Below are positions 11,416 to 22,040 of a DNA stretch of 64,000 bases, piece by piece. Each line of letters starts with the position of its first letter. Positions within the stretch are counted from its first letter, which is position 1. The notes below the pieces were generated by a model that did not search any database, was not told where the DNA came from, and worked only from the letters and a program-made list of their open reading frames with translations. The stretch comes from Raphanus sativus (taxonomy: Eukaryota; Streptophyta; Magnoliopsida; Brassicales; Brassicaceae), in contig NC_079515.1 of NCBI RefSeq assembly GCF_000801105.2, positions 14,880,001 through 14,944,000 of the forward strand. The letters are read 5' to 3'. Both the position numbers and the translations under genes were made by a program.

Positions 11416-11895
11416 CGCGTCATTTTTTACATTGTGGTTTTGTATGGCCAGTTTCTTTATAGTTTGAGCATCTACAAACCCTGTGTTGCTTCCGGGGTTT
11501 GCGTCCTCTCATCCTGGGTAGCTCCAACCAAGATTGCCATCTTGATTTCTTCTGTTTTCTCAGAGCATGCTTTACATCCGGAGGAAAGCATGGGCGTGCC
11601 TCAACTTTTTGTCGAACACAAGTATATATATTGTCAAAGTATCCTGCAAACAAATAATCCTTTGAGTACACTGGAGATACAAGTGTGGAGATATGCACAC
11701 TAGCATATGTTCCAGCTGCTATAGCATGAGAGCAAGGTATTTTCTCCACTACATAGACACCACAATCACACTTTCAATGTTCCAAATCAACAACACAGTC
11801 CATTTTGCAATCTTTCACAAAAAATCGCCATCCATCAATTTGTTGGACCCTCATCGTATCCGCTATCTCCGACCGAACAGCAAGCAAGTGTTCAA

Positions 11896-11917
11896 CCCCC
11901 CCCCCCCCCCCCCCCCC
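11896..11917. repeat. 22-bp poly-C tract
   Basis: An uninterrupted run of 22 C (22 G on the coding strand) lies inside the transposase pseudogene between the DDE and SWIM segments. Such G-runs can form quadruplexes and are prone to length error in sequencing, so the exact length is uncertain. Confidence 0.85.
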
Positions 11918-13054
11918 ACCCGACTATGTTGAGACTCAAATCATCTTCTCTCCTTTTCCAAAACCACCTTCCTAGCTTCTCCCTTATGAACTCCAACAGA
12001 AACTCAATCGAAATCCTCTAGCTTTCTTCAGTGCAGAGTTAATAGATTCATCGATGTTGCTTATTTTTATGTTGTACCTGTCTCCCTGACAGTAAACCCT
12101 TGACCATAGGCTGACATTTGCATTCACCAAATACGTTGCAAGGTCTGGTTTACACTCTGTATCTCAGGCATGTACCGGTCAAAATCTGAAACCGTATGAG
12201 CATAAGCAGCACCTTTCACCAAGTACAAGAGATGTTTCCCTTTATACTTATTTAACAATGTTATCTTCAAGGTGATAATAACATATTCCTCGGGTTACCC
12301 AAGGAAACACCTTATCACACACACTTTTAATGGCCGCGTACCGGTCAGAGACTATCACCAAAGGTTCCTCATTAGATACACAACTAGCCAATTTTGCGAA
12401 AAACCATTCCCAAGAAGGATCATCTTCAATATCTACGATCTCAAAAGCCAATGGAAATATCTGAAAATTCCCATCTTGTGCGGCTGCAACTAACATTACA
12501 CCTTCATATTTCCCACTTAGGTGAGTCCCATCCACCACAATGACCATTCTCTAATACTTAAAACCTTTGGTAGAAGCTCCAAAAGAGAGAAATATATACT
12601 TAAATCTATTCTCAGAATAAAGTTCTATAGCCGTGATAGATTCGAGATTTGCTAAGGAGATTTGCTCGCGATATGATGGGAGTCGCGAATACCCATCTTT
12701 TGTTGGGTTTCCACGTACTTTGTTACCCAAAACGTGTTTGTCCCTTGTTTCACACTCATTTTGATCTTCCATCCACAACCACTAACACGACATGTTGCCA
12801 CAAGGAGAGTTTTCGTTGACTTGTATAATCTGAAGGAGAACCCACACCTCACTGCTGTCAACCGCAGCTCTGAAACCAGTGCAGCATTACTAACAAAACT
12901 CTGGGTGATATATAGCTTGTTACCATTCAACATTCCTCCTTCAATAGCATTTGTCTCTTTGAAATTTTCAAAACACATATCATCTTCTTCCTCATCCTTA
13001 TCTTTAACCTTTCCATAAACACTGTAATCCTCACCATCCCCGACCGCTTCAGCA

Positions 13055-13190
13055 ACATCATAGATATCAGCATCCTCCTCTCCATCATCCTCCTCTCCAT
13101 CCTCCTCCTCTCCATCATCCTCCTCCCCATCATCCTCCTCTCCATCCTCCTCCTCTCCATCATCCTCCTCCCCATCATCTTCCTTCCCAT
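13055..13190 (-). repeat. Minisatellite encoding the acidic Glu/Asp/Gly stretch
   Basis: Units of 9 to 18 bp (plus strand: TCCTCCTCTCCATCATCC) repeat about eight times and encode EDDGEE/EEDGEE in the N-terminal region of the transposase remnant. The frame is kept through the array. Confidence 0.8.
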
Positions 13191-13684
13191 CATGATTTTC
13201 ATCTTCAACCAAATCATCATCTTCAAAACATTCATCAGCTTCATAATCTTCTTCCCTTTCCTCTGAAACCGTTCTCATCTTGCTACGGCTTGATACACAG
13301 CCGTACTTCATGCGCATGTGTTTTGGTTATCTCGAGCAAGTTTTGAACTTGTCTATCACTTGTAACATGAATAGGAGGAGTGTCTGGAGCCATCTGTTGC
13401 ATCATTGCTTCTGGTAGTGAGTATTTTATCTCCACAGACTTGTGCTCATATCCAGGTTATAATCTTCTTGAGCCATTGCAACAAGTTCAGTATGTGTCGA
13501 ATCTTCACTAAAAAAAATAGTATCGCTTCTTTGAAATTATCAACCACAAAATCTCAACAGCCATCTTTCAGCAACCATTCTCCATACACTGCATATAATT
13601 GACGCATCATCTGAAAAAATTCAAAATCAAACACATTAGTAAACATAGATAAAATGAAAGTTTACTAAACATTTGACGCATACG

Positions 13685-14490
13685 ACATACCAGTAACTCG
13701 TCTGGAGACGATTTACCAGTAAGTCGTCCAAATATGTCATTTTTGCAATTGACTTTTAAATGGGATGATTTACTTGTAAGTCGTCTAGGATAAACGGGTT
13801 ACTTTTGCATTTGACCGCATTGCGTCAGATATTTGACTTTTCTTGGGCGACATACTTGTAAGTCGTCTCTGGGAAAACAAAACACTCAATATTTTATGAA
13901 AGCAAGACGAGTTCCTTGTAAGTCGTCGTAGGTTAGTTTGCAATTCGAAATAAAACAGAAATATTTAATTTTTCCCAGATGACTTACTTGAAAGTCTTCC
14001 AGTTAGACGACTTACAAGAAAGTCGTCTGAGATAAGCAAGGTTTGACCAGAATCTCGAAAAAAAATTTGGATTACTTTGCTTATCCTGGACGAATTTCAA
14101 GTAAGTCGTCTAACTGGACGACTTTTAAGCAAGTCGTCTGGGAAAAATTAAATATCTGAGTTTTTTTTTTCAAATTGCAAAATTAAACTGAGACAACTTA
14201 CAAGGAAGTCGTTTTGCTTTCATAAAATATTTAATTTTTTGTTTTCCCAGAGACAACGTACTGGTAAGTCGTCCAGGAAAAGTTAAATATCTGACACAAT
14301 GCGGTCAAATGCAAAACTAACTCGTTTATCCTAGATGACTTACTGGTAAGTCGTCTAGGTTATTCGCTAGATTTTTTTTAAACAAACAAAGAAGGACGAC
14401 TTACAAGTAAGTCACCCATTTGACCAGAAGACTTACCTGTAAATCTTCTACAGCCAGACGACTTACGGTAAGTCTTCTACGCAAACAGAT
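13685..14490. repeat. AAGTCGTC palindromic repeats, right cluster of the MULE
   Basis: The largest cluster: many units of the form GACGACTTAC..GTAAGTCGTC in both orientations, separated by spacers that are themselves duplicated in inverted form (for example GATATTTGACTTTT and the ATTTAATTTTTCCCAGA/AAAAATTAAATATCTG pair). Long-range complementarity across about 800 bp is evident by eye. Confidence 0.8.
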
Positions 14491-14982
14491 CTGGAAAAAG
14501 TTTCAATTTTATACCTTAAACTAGTGAGATAACTTCCTTAGCACACATAAGTCTTCTCCAACCACCCATAACCTCAAACGAAAGTAACCCACCAAGAATA
14601 GTATGCTTGAATGGCTCTATCAACCATAAAAAAATTGAATCAAAAGCTTGAGTTTTTGGATGAATATGGAGACAAAGTGAAAGAGATGTTGTTTTTAGTA
14701 CATAACAATTGAGAAAGAGAGAGTGTAAATCGATTTTAGGTTCATTGAGAGCTTCAAATTGGTTGTTCATGGTGGTTGGAGTATTGATGTCAATGACAAT
14801 ATTGTAAATAATTGAAAATGATGAGGTTGAGAGAGTAAAAACAGCATTTTTTTGAAAAAAAATAAAAAAAATAATGGTATTTTCGTAAATAATGTGAATA
14901 TATGGGGTGAATAGGGCAAAAAAAAAGGAGATGTTAGTTTTGTGTTTGGCTTTGAGTTTTGAGTCAAATATGCAAAAAGCCC

Positions 14983-15900
14983 TTGAAAATTATCCCAGAA
15001 TTTAGTGAAATTTAATGATATTTAGTTGAAAACAAACTAAAAATAAGTAAAATCTAATGACATATTTAGTTGAAACCAAACTAAAAGTTTGTAAATTTAT
15101 TAAAATTTCTTCAAAATTTAAGTTATGGTTATATTGTTTTATGGAAAATTGCACTCTACAACCATCAAACAAATTATAATTCACTTACTATCTAAAACCC
15201 CTAATTCACCTATACACAACTTCCACAATATAAATAATTGTCATATTGTCCCTAAGTTGTGATCCATGTGACCTGCTGAGAATTATTAATTAAAATAAAT
15301 ATTAACTAAACAATACAATAAATTGTGGCTGTCATTGATGCATATATCTTCTCTTCTTCTTCTTTTTACCAAATTTCTGTTTTTTTCTTCATACGTACAA
15401 ACACACACACAAGGTCATCTCAAAGCAAGGAAGAAATAAAGATTTTGGGTTTACAAAATTGAGTTTGGAGGAGAAGATGGCACCGTAGAGAATGAGGTGA
15501 AATCGTGTTTTTATACTCTGTTTTAGTTTTTGTTTCCATACATTGTTTCTGTTTTTATACTCTGTTTCTATTTCTGTTTTTATAATCTGTTTATCTTTTT
15601 ATTTTAGTGATTCAATGGTTAAGAATAACAACGGCGGACCGGTAGAGGCGTCGCTGTGTCGGAAAAAAGAATATGAGATAAAGATGATCTTTATATGGTG
15701 GTGAAGAATAACGACGGTGAACGAAGTGAATGTGTATCAGCACCTTTGAAAAAAGAAAAATTGAAAAAGATGAACTCGCGTCTATACTATATTCGGTGAA
15801 CTAAATAATATAATAAATATTCTTTAGTCTAGCTATTTATATAAGATTATCAAACTATTTGAGACATATTTCTATACTATTTCTTAAAAAATGTAATAAT
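14983..15900. other. Non-coding DNA, nothing recognised
   Basis: AT-rich sequence. Between 15480 and 15780 there are two similar short motifs (GAATAACAACGGCGG and GAATAACGACGGTGA) in a more balanced composition, which could be debris of a gene or element. No frame longer than chance was found. Confidence 0.5.
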
Positions 15901-16690
15901 TTGGTGAATGTCATTATTTAAAAATGGGAAAAACTATTTATATCTTGGATGTGGGTTGACATTTCCGAGTTAGTGTATAGTTTTATCATCTGGGTTGAGT
16001 TTCACTAACTCACCCTCGTTACTCTGTCACTTGTATTAGTGATATGACTCCATCTTAAAAGTAATATACTATATCCATCATGTAGTATAGTATTATGAAC
16101 TTGGTGAATGTCATTATTTGAAAACGGGGGAAACTGTTTATATCTCGTATGTGGGTTGACATTTCCGGGTTATGGTTTAGTGTTATCATCAAACTATTGT
16201 TGTTCCATTATTCTTTAGTGAAGCTATTTATGTAAGGTTACCATACTATTTGAGACATATTTCTATACTATTTCTAAGAAATGTAATAATCTGGTGACTG
16301 TCAATATTTGAAATGGGAGAAACTGTTTACATCTTGAATGTGGGTTGACAATTTCGGGTTAGGGTATATTTTTATCATCTGGGTTGAATTTCACTAACTC
16401 ATTCTCGTTACTCTGTTACTTGTATTAGTGATATGACTTCATCTATGCCGTAATGTCAGTCTAGTCTATTCTATAATATAGTAGTACAACACATCCATAT
16501 ATATAACCTTGCTACTAAACTCCCCTGAAATATTGAACAAGAACTAAGGTTTAGTTCCATGTACACTCTAAAAGTATTATACTATATCCACCATATAGTA
16601 TAGTATTTTGAACCTGGTGAATGTCATTATTTGAAAACGGGGAAAACTGTTTATATCTCGGATGTGGATTGACATTTCGGGGTTGGGATT
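15901..16690. repeat. Diverged tandem repeats, about 190-200 bp units
   Basis: Copies begin near 15901, 16101, 16291 and 16613 with TGGTGAATGTCATTATTTGA-like sequence, followed by ACTGTTTATATCT, GTGGGTTGACATTTC and TTTTATCATCTGGGTT. Spacings of 200, 190 and 322 bp show one interrupted unit. Adjacent to the 105-bp minisatellite. Confidence 0.7.
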
Positions 16691-16699
16691 TAGTGTTAC

Positions 16700-17640
16700 A
16701 TTTGGGTTTGGTTTAGTGATAACCATTTATGGTTTGGTATTTAAAAGTTCGATTTAGTGATAATCAAATTTAATGATTAAGATTTAGGGTTTAGTATTTG
16801 GAAGGTGGGGTTGAGATTTGAGTTTAGTTTATTTCATTCTATTTGGGTTTAGGGTTTATACTTGGGTTTAGGGTTTAGTGATTAAGATTTATGGTTTAGT
16901 ATTTGGAAGATGGGGGTTGATATTTGGGTTTAGTTTTTTTCATTCTATTTGGGTTTATGATTTATACTTGGGTTTAGGGTTTAGTGATTAAGATTTAGGG
17001 TTTAGTATTTGGAAGGTGGGGGTCAAGTTTGGGTTTAGTTTGTTCCGTTTTATTTGGATTTAGGGTGTATACTTGGGTTTAGGGTTTAGTGATTAAATTT
17101 AGGATTTAGTATTTGGAAGGTGAGTGTTGATATTTGGGTTTAGTTTGTTTTATTTTATTTGGGTTTATGGTTTATACTTGGTTTAGAGTTTAGTCATTAA
17201 GATTTAGGGTGTAGTATTTGGAAGGTGGGTGTTGAGATTTGGGTTTTGTTTGTTCTATTCTATTTGGGTTTAGGGTTTATACTTGGGTTTAGGGTTTGGT
17301 GATTAAGATTTAGGGTTTTGTATTTAGATGGTGGGGGTTGAGATTTGGGTTTAGTTTGTTTCTTTCTATTTGGGTTTATGGTTTATACTTGGGTTTAGGT
17401 TTTTGTATTTGGAATGTAGAGGTTGAGATTTAGGTTTAGTTTGTTTCATTCTATTTGAGTTTAGGGTTTATACTTGGGTTTAGGATTTAGCGATTAAGAT
17501 TTAGGGTTTAGTATTTTGATGGTGGGGGTTGAGACTTGAGTTTAGTTTGTTCCATTCTGTTTGGGTTTAAGGTTTATACTTGGTTTAGAGTTTAATGATT
17601 AAGATTTAGGGTATGTTTAGTATTTTGGGGTTTTATGTGA
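16700..17640. repeat. Minisatellite, about nine units of about 105 bp, with telomere-like motifs
   Basis: The anchor TAGTATTTGGAAGGTGGGGG recurs near 16801, 16905, 17011, 17115, 17220, 17325, 17411, 17518 and 17624. Each unit also contains GTGATTAAGATTTAGGG, GAGATTTGGGTTTAGTTTG and CTATTTGGGTTTAGGG. Spacing is 104-107 bp, except one unit of about 86 bp. The repeated GGTTTAGGG blocks give strong strand asymmetry (G on plus). Confidence 0.9.
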
Positions 17641-19537
17641 GATTATAATCCTATACTATTTCGACAATAAGGAATAGAACAACCAATGCATATATATATG
17701 TGGCTAGTAAACGTATATGTGGATGCTTCTTCTTTTTTATGTGCAATAGTTTACAGATAGTTTTGCATTACAAAAAAAATAGTTTACAGATATTTTTAAT
17801 CTTTTGTTTTATCTGACACCTTGTTTATTCTCTCTTATTGACTTGTTACCTATAAATAAGAAGAATAGAATCAGATAGATTATGACACAAATATTAGATA
17901 ATATATTATGTTAAAACCAGTGCTCTGCACTTAATTATCTACACCACCTTAGCCATTTCGTAAATTCACCATTGTTTTATTTATTTAGACGGACCCTAGT
18001 CTATATATTTAAAGTTAACTTTTACCTCTTTTTATGATAAGCGGCAAGGGAATTGTTTCAAATGTGTTCCCCATACATATATTTTTAACATTTTAGATCT
18101 TTTTTAGATCATTGCCATTTAGTCCAATATTTTCTAGCTGTGCGCTATCTAATCTTTTTCGCACTAATCATCATTATATGAATTTATATAATCTATTTTT
18201 TTGAATAAAAATAAATAAATAATAGAAATATATTTTAAATATTTAACTTATTTACTACTAAAAATAACATAATTTTTATTATTTATTTACAAACTACAAA
18301 AATGAACAAATTAAGTACACAAATAGTAATACTAACTCAATAAATGTATTACCATAGAATATCTTGATTAGAACAGGTAGATGTCAAAAAAGGTAAAAGG
18401 ATAAATTCAAGACAAAGCAATTCTCCTAACACAAAATAGCACAATCAAGCACCAACACAAAAAGTCAAAAAGCGGGCCAGAAGAAAAATAAACATTAGAG
18501 GATCAAAGTCACTACAAAACAGAAAGACACAAGCCTAAAAGCACTGAAAGCAAAACCACCAAAATAAAAGGTAAAAGGCACCTCTAAACAAGCACATACA
18601 AGACATCCATGCTAACGAGAAACCAAAAATATGAATAGAAATGACCAAAACTACAAAAAACTAACTCTACACACATATACCCAAAAAAATATGAGAAGAA
18701 CAGAAACAACTTGAAAGAAGGAAAATGGAAGTCAATCACCTAAAAATCAGAGCTGAAGCTTGAGACCACAAAACAACCTTTCAACCCACAAAACATACAG
18801 ACAAGAAAACACTTTCCAAACCTGGATGACAAATATTGCGAAAAGGAGAATCTGGTAAAGGAGAATCACCAGAGACGCGAGCATCGATGAAAAATGCAAA
18901 GAGATAAAAATACATAAAAAGGAAAGGAGATCGAAACAAAATCAGAAAATCGTTGAATTATCCTCGAGTTATAAAAGAGAACATAGAAATCAGATCACCA
19001 AAACCTAGGTTTTGAAAACCAAGACGAGCATGAACTATCGACGGCGCTAATAACGAGGAAGCCAGCATCAAAGACAATTAAACTTTGAACCAATTTAGCA
19101 AGATACAGTTCCTAATTAACCAAAATCTAAGGAAGAAGAGAACCAATATTGACCAGAACAGCCTACACCGCCGTGAGAAACAATTGGGAACTCATAAGCC
19201 TGATCTACAACACCACCAAATAATCTCACAAGAGAAGAAGTCTAGGAAAAAAAAGAGTACAGAGATGAGTCTTTTCCGGTGATGGTAAGAAAGGTAAACA
19301 AAATACATAGATGGTAACAATTCAAGAAGAGAGGGCAATAACATTTTAAAAGAATAATATTCAAAAATATGAAAAGTAAATATAATTTTGACGCTGAAAC
19401 CGTTAATTTTAGAATCAACAAATCTATTAATGCAAAGCTATTAAATTCAATATGCTTTACATCAGAAGTTCACTCACTTCTAATAAGTAATAAGTACTAC
19501 TATACACACAACAACACATTATTAAAAAGATAACACA
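17641..19537. other. Non-coding DNA, possible retroelement leader on the minus strand
   Basis: No gene. From about 18300 to 19320 the plus strand is strikingly poor in T and rich in A, with AAAAGG and CAAAACC runs. Read on the minus strand this is a T/C-rich leader-like sequence with CGTCTCTGGTGATTCTCC. This could be the 5-prime region of a retroelement, but no coding domain follows. Confidence 0.4.
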
Positions 19538-20442
19538 TCTATTATATTAAAAGAGAAGTCATAACCTTGATTCATGTGTGATTTTTTTTTTAAAATAGAC
19601 CTTTAACTAGAAATCACTTATCATTCATTAATTATTAAACATATGGTTCAATAATATATCATTCCTAATAAATTATTCCTAAAAATTAGGATTGGTTAAC
19701 AAACACATATTTGAATACTTAATAAATGATTAATATTCATGTAATTTAGATAAACCATTGTATATTAGGATGTTTTGGTAGGAATAATATATGTGAGAGT
19801 GTAGTATAGTATAGTTGACATAATTATCAAACCATAAAACCATCTGTAGGCAGACTATTTCAACTAAAATTAACCAGTAAACCTCTGTTTATATTGTTGT
19901 AGTCACTAAAACATTATGAATGCATGCTCAATCTTTATATATATTGGTAAGTTAAATAAAGAAATAATGATCCAAAAATATATATTATATAGAAGAAGAT
20001 ATAAATACATGTGAAAATTTGAAACAACATACTCCCTCCGTTTCTAAATGATCCATGTTCTAGAAAAAAAAATTTGTTTCAGAAAGATACATTTTTCATA
20101 TTTTTAATGCAATATTTATCAACTAATAATGAAAAATTGTGAAATTTAAAACATTAATTGCATTTTGTGAAGTCTTATTGGTTTAAAAATATAGGAAATA
20201 TAAAATTACAGAAAACTATGCATTTATAACTAAGTTTTAATATGTTTTATTAAAAAGTGTGAAAGTTCTATATCATAAATCTTTTAGAAACACAGGGAGT
20301 ATTAAAAAAAAAACGGCAAAATTATTATGTTTAAAAAAATGATAAACACACCTCATATATATATTATAACATATACCAATTTAGAATTAAAAATAAAATG
20401 TTTATATAAAAATGAATGAAAATAAACACCCGCACAATCTAG
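19538..20442 (+). mobile_element. Non-autonomous Helitron
   Basis: The 5-prime end TCTATTATATTAAAAGAGAA is the usual start of Brassicaceae non-autonomous Helitrons, preceded by A. The 3-prime end CACCCGCACAATCTAG terminates in CTAG and is followed by T, consistent with insertion between A and T. A clear terminal hairpin is not visible, so the 3-prime end may be damaged. A Stowaway MITE is nested at 20032-20299. No coding sequence. Confidence 0.55.
20032..20299. mobile_element. Stowaway-type (Tc1/mariner) MITE
   Basis: Terminal inverted repeats CTCCCTCCGTTTC (left) and GAAACACAGGGAG (right, inverted match with small differences) enclose 268 bp and are flanked by TA on both sides (20030-20031 and 20300-20301). 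TIR sequence, TA duplication and length fit the Stowaway family. It lies inside the Helitron 19538-20442. Confidence 0.85.
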
Positions 20443-20934
20443 TATTATATTAATTTATTATGTACTACTACATAACACAATAAAACACCAAATATTACTC
20501 TTCATAAATAAAAACTGACCACATAATACATTATCCAAAAAAGCGTACTTAACAACAATAAAACAATGTTCCGCGCACCCTAGTTAATTAATAATTCGCT
20601 ATCCTAACTAGTTAATTTATATTTAATTACATTTTTTAAAACCAATCTAATATATTTACAAAATATTTTTTTAATATAGATAAAAAGTCCCCACATAATC
20701 TCAAACGTATATTCTGTAATTACTAGTAATAAATTAGTTACCACTATATCATAATACAATTACTTATACTTATATGTAGACTACGTATCTCATTTTTAAT
20801 ACTTGTTTTAGAACATTTTAAATATTATTTATTTTAAAGACATATAAATAATTTAAAACAATATAATAATTTTGATAACCATATATAACTACAATAAAGC
20901 TTTTACGGGTTGTTGTATCAAATTTACTAATAAA

Positions 20935-20970
20935 CTAGATTATGACCCGCCCTCCAGAGGACGGGTATAT
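20935..20970 (-). mobile_element. Helitron 3-prime terminus (minus strand), first of two
   Basis: On the minus strand a hairpin with stem CCCGTCCT..AGGGCGGG is followed by TCATAATCTAG and T, the canonical Helitron end (hairpin, then CTRR, inserted before T). Stem positions are 20946-20953 and 20958-20965. Confidence 0.6.
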
Positions 20971-21133
20971 TTTTTGTTTTACATTTTATTCTAAATTTTT
21001 ATTTTCATATTCATATTTTTTTAATTATTTTTAAATATTGGAATAAATGACTCTATTCCAATTCATGATTTAATTTGTTTACGTCGATATAAAAGTGTTC
21101 CAATTTAAGGTTTGTAATCATATTTAACATATT

Positions 21134-21175
21134 CTAGATTCTGACCCGCTCTTAAAAGGATGTGTATATTTTTTG
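21134..21175 (-). mobile_element. Helitron 3-prime terminus (minus strand), second copy
   Basis: About 200 bp to the right of the first terminus the same motif recurs in the same orientation: CTAG at 21134-21137 with GACCCGCTCTTAAAAGGATG, a more decayed hairpin, followed by the same GTATATTTTTTGTTTTA flank. This suggests two nested or tandem insertions of one family. Confidence 0.5.
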
Positions 21176-21356
21176 TTTTATAATTTTTTAGAAATTTATT
21201 TTTTATATTATGTTTTTAATCATATTTATGTGTTTCCATTGTATAAAAATTAAATTTCTAAATAAATATAAAAGGACGGGTCAAAATTTAGTAACCTATT
21301 TAAAACCCGTTAAACTAAAATCCGTAGAATATATTCTAGTAACCCATCTATACTTC

Positions 21357-22032
21357 TAGGGCTGGGCGTTCGGGTACCCATTCGGGTTTCGGTTCAGTCT
21401 ATTCGGGTTTCGGGTTTTCGGGGTCAAAGATTTCAGTCCCATTCGGATATTTCTAAATTTCGGTTCGGGTTCGGTTCGGATCTTTGCGGGTTCGTTTCAG
21501 GTTCGGATAACCCATTTAAAATGTTTTTAAATTTTAAAAATTCATTATATACTTTAAATTTTCAAAATCTATAAGAAAGATAATATATTACATATAAATT
21601 TTCATAACATATATGTCAAAATACCTTAATTTAACATATAAATTGGTTTTCTTTGAATATTTGGATAAAGAATCAATAGATATTTAACTATTTTGGTGTT
21701 TTCAGTAGACTTTAGCTATTTTAAACATTTACTTTTGACTATTTGCATATATTTTCCGAGTATTTTGGAAAACTTAAAGGTATCTTATATATTTTTAATA
21801 TTTTTAATATACATTATATATAAAATAATGTATATATAAGTATATAAATTTATTTCGGATACATTCGGGTACCCAAAATATTTCGGTTCGGATCGGGTTT
21901 GGTTTCGGTTCTTTAAATACCGAAATTTTGAATCCGTTCGGATATTTAATCAATTTCGGTTCGGGTTCGGTGCTACTTTTTCGGATCGGGTTCAGTTTGG
22001 TTTTTCGGGTTCGGATTTTTTGCCCAACCCTA
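21357..22032. mobile_element. Non-autonomous hAT-type element with intact 8-bp target duplication
   Basis: Terminal inverted repeats TAGGGCTGGGC and GCCCAACCCTA bound 676 bp. The element is flanked by a perfect 8-bp direct repeat TATACTTC at 21349-21356 and 22033-22040, the hallmark of hAT transposition. Subterminal arms rich in TTCGGGTTCGG run inverted on both sides, and the middle is AT-rich and non-coding. The 85-codon frame at 21804-22061 is chance coding of the arm. Confidence 0.85.
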
Positions 22033-22040
22033 TATACTTC

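Larger units (their letters stand above)
11420..13317 (-). pseudogene. MuDR-type MULE transposase, degenerate
   Basis: Reading right to left: an acidic N-terminal region with many EDDGEE units; a MuDR DNA-binding domain (about 12730-12930; FVSNAALVSELRLTAV..CRVSGCGWKIK); a frame change near 12700 with loss of material; ENRFKYIFLSFGAS; then the MULE DDE domain (12250-12547) with VVDGTHLSGKY, FPLAFEIVD, DDPSWEWFF and VSDRYAAI. A further frameshift follows near 12245. The SWIM zinc finger (about 11690-11770, ending KIPCSHAIAAG) and a CCHC-like knuckle (CRCSNYKETGHTKPQCKK, C-terminal) are in separate frames. The transposase would cut and paste the MULE, but frameshifts and an in-frame stop at the start of the DDE domain rule out activity of this copy. 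Confidence 0.8.
5763..14982. mobile_element. Degenerate Mutator-like element of the Kaonashi (KI-MULE) type carrying a Ulp1-like gene
   Basis: The left end (5763-5796, GGGATTTGTTTTGCC..TATGACTCATAACTT) matches, in inverted orientation, the right end (14951-14982, GAGTTTTGAGTCAAATATGC..AAGCCC) with mismatches. Inside are a plus-strand DUF1985/Ulp1-protease gene (7255-10590) and a minus-strand MuDR-type transposase (11420-13317), arranged convergently. Clusters of palindromic AAGTCGTC repeats separate these modules. MULEs that carry Ulp1-like protease genes are known in Arabidopsis as Kaonashi elements. I could not find a convincing 9-11-bp target-site duplication. Both genes are broken, so the copy cannot be autonomous. 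Confidence 0.75.

Noticed and set aside
12927..13244. Met/Arg-rich frame of 105 codons
   Set aside because: Alternative frame of the acidic GAGGATGG minisatellite in the transposase gene.
6350..14490. AAGTCGTC repeat clusters as a possible CRISPR array
   Set aside because: Units are palindromic, unevenly spaced, in both orientations, and lie in a eukaryotic transposon.
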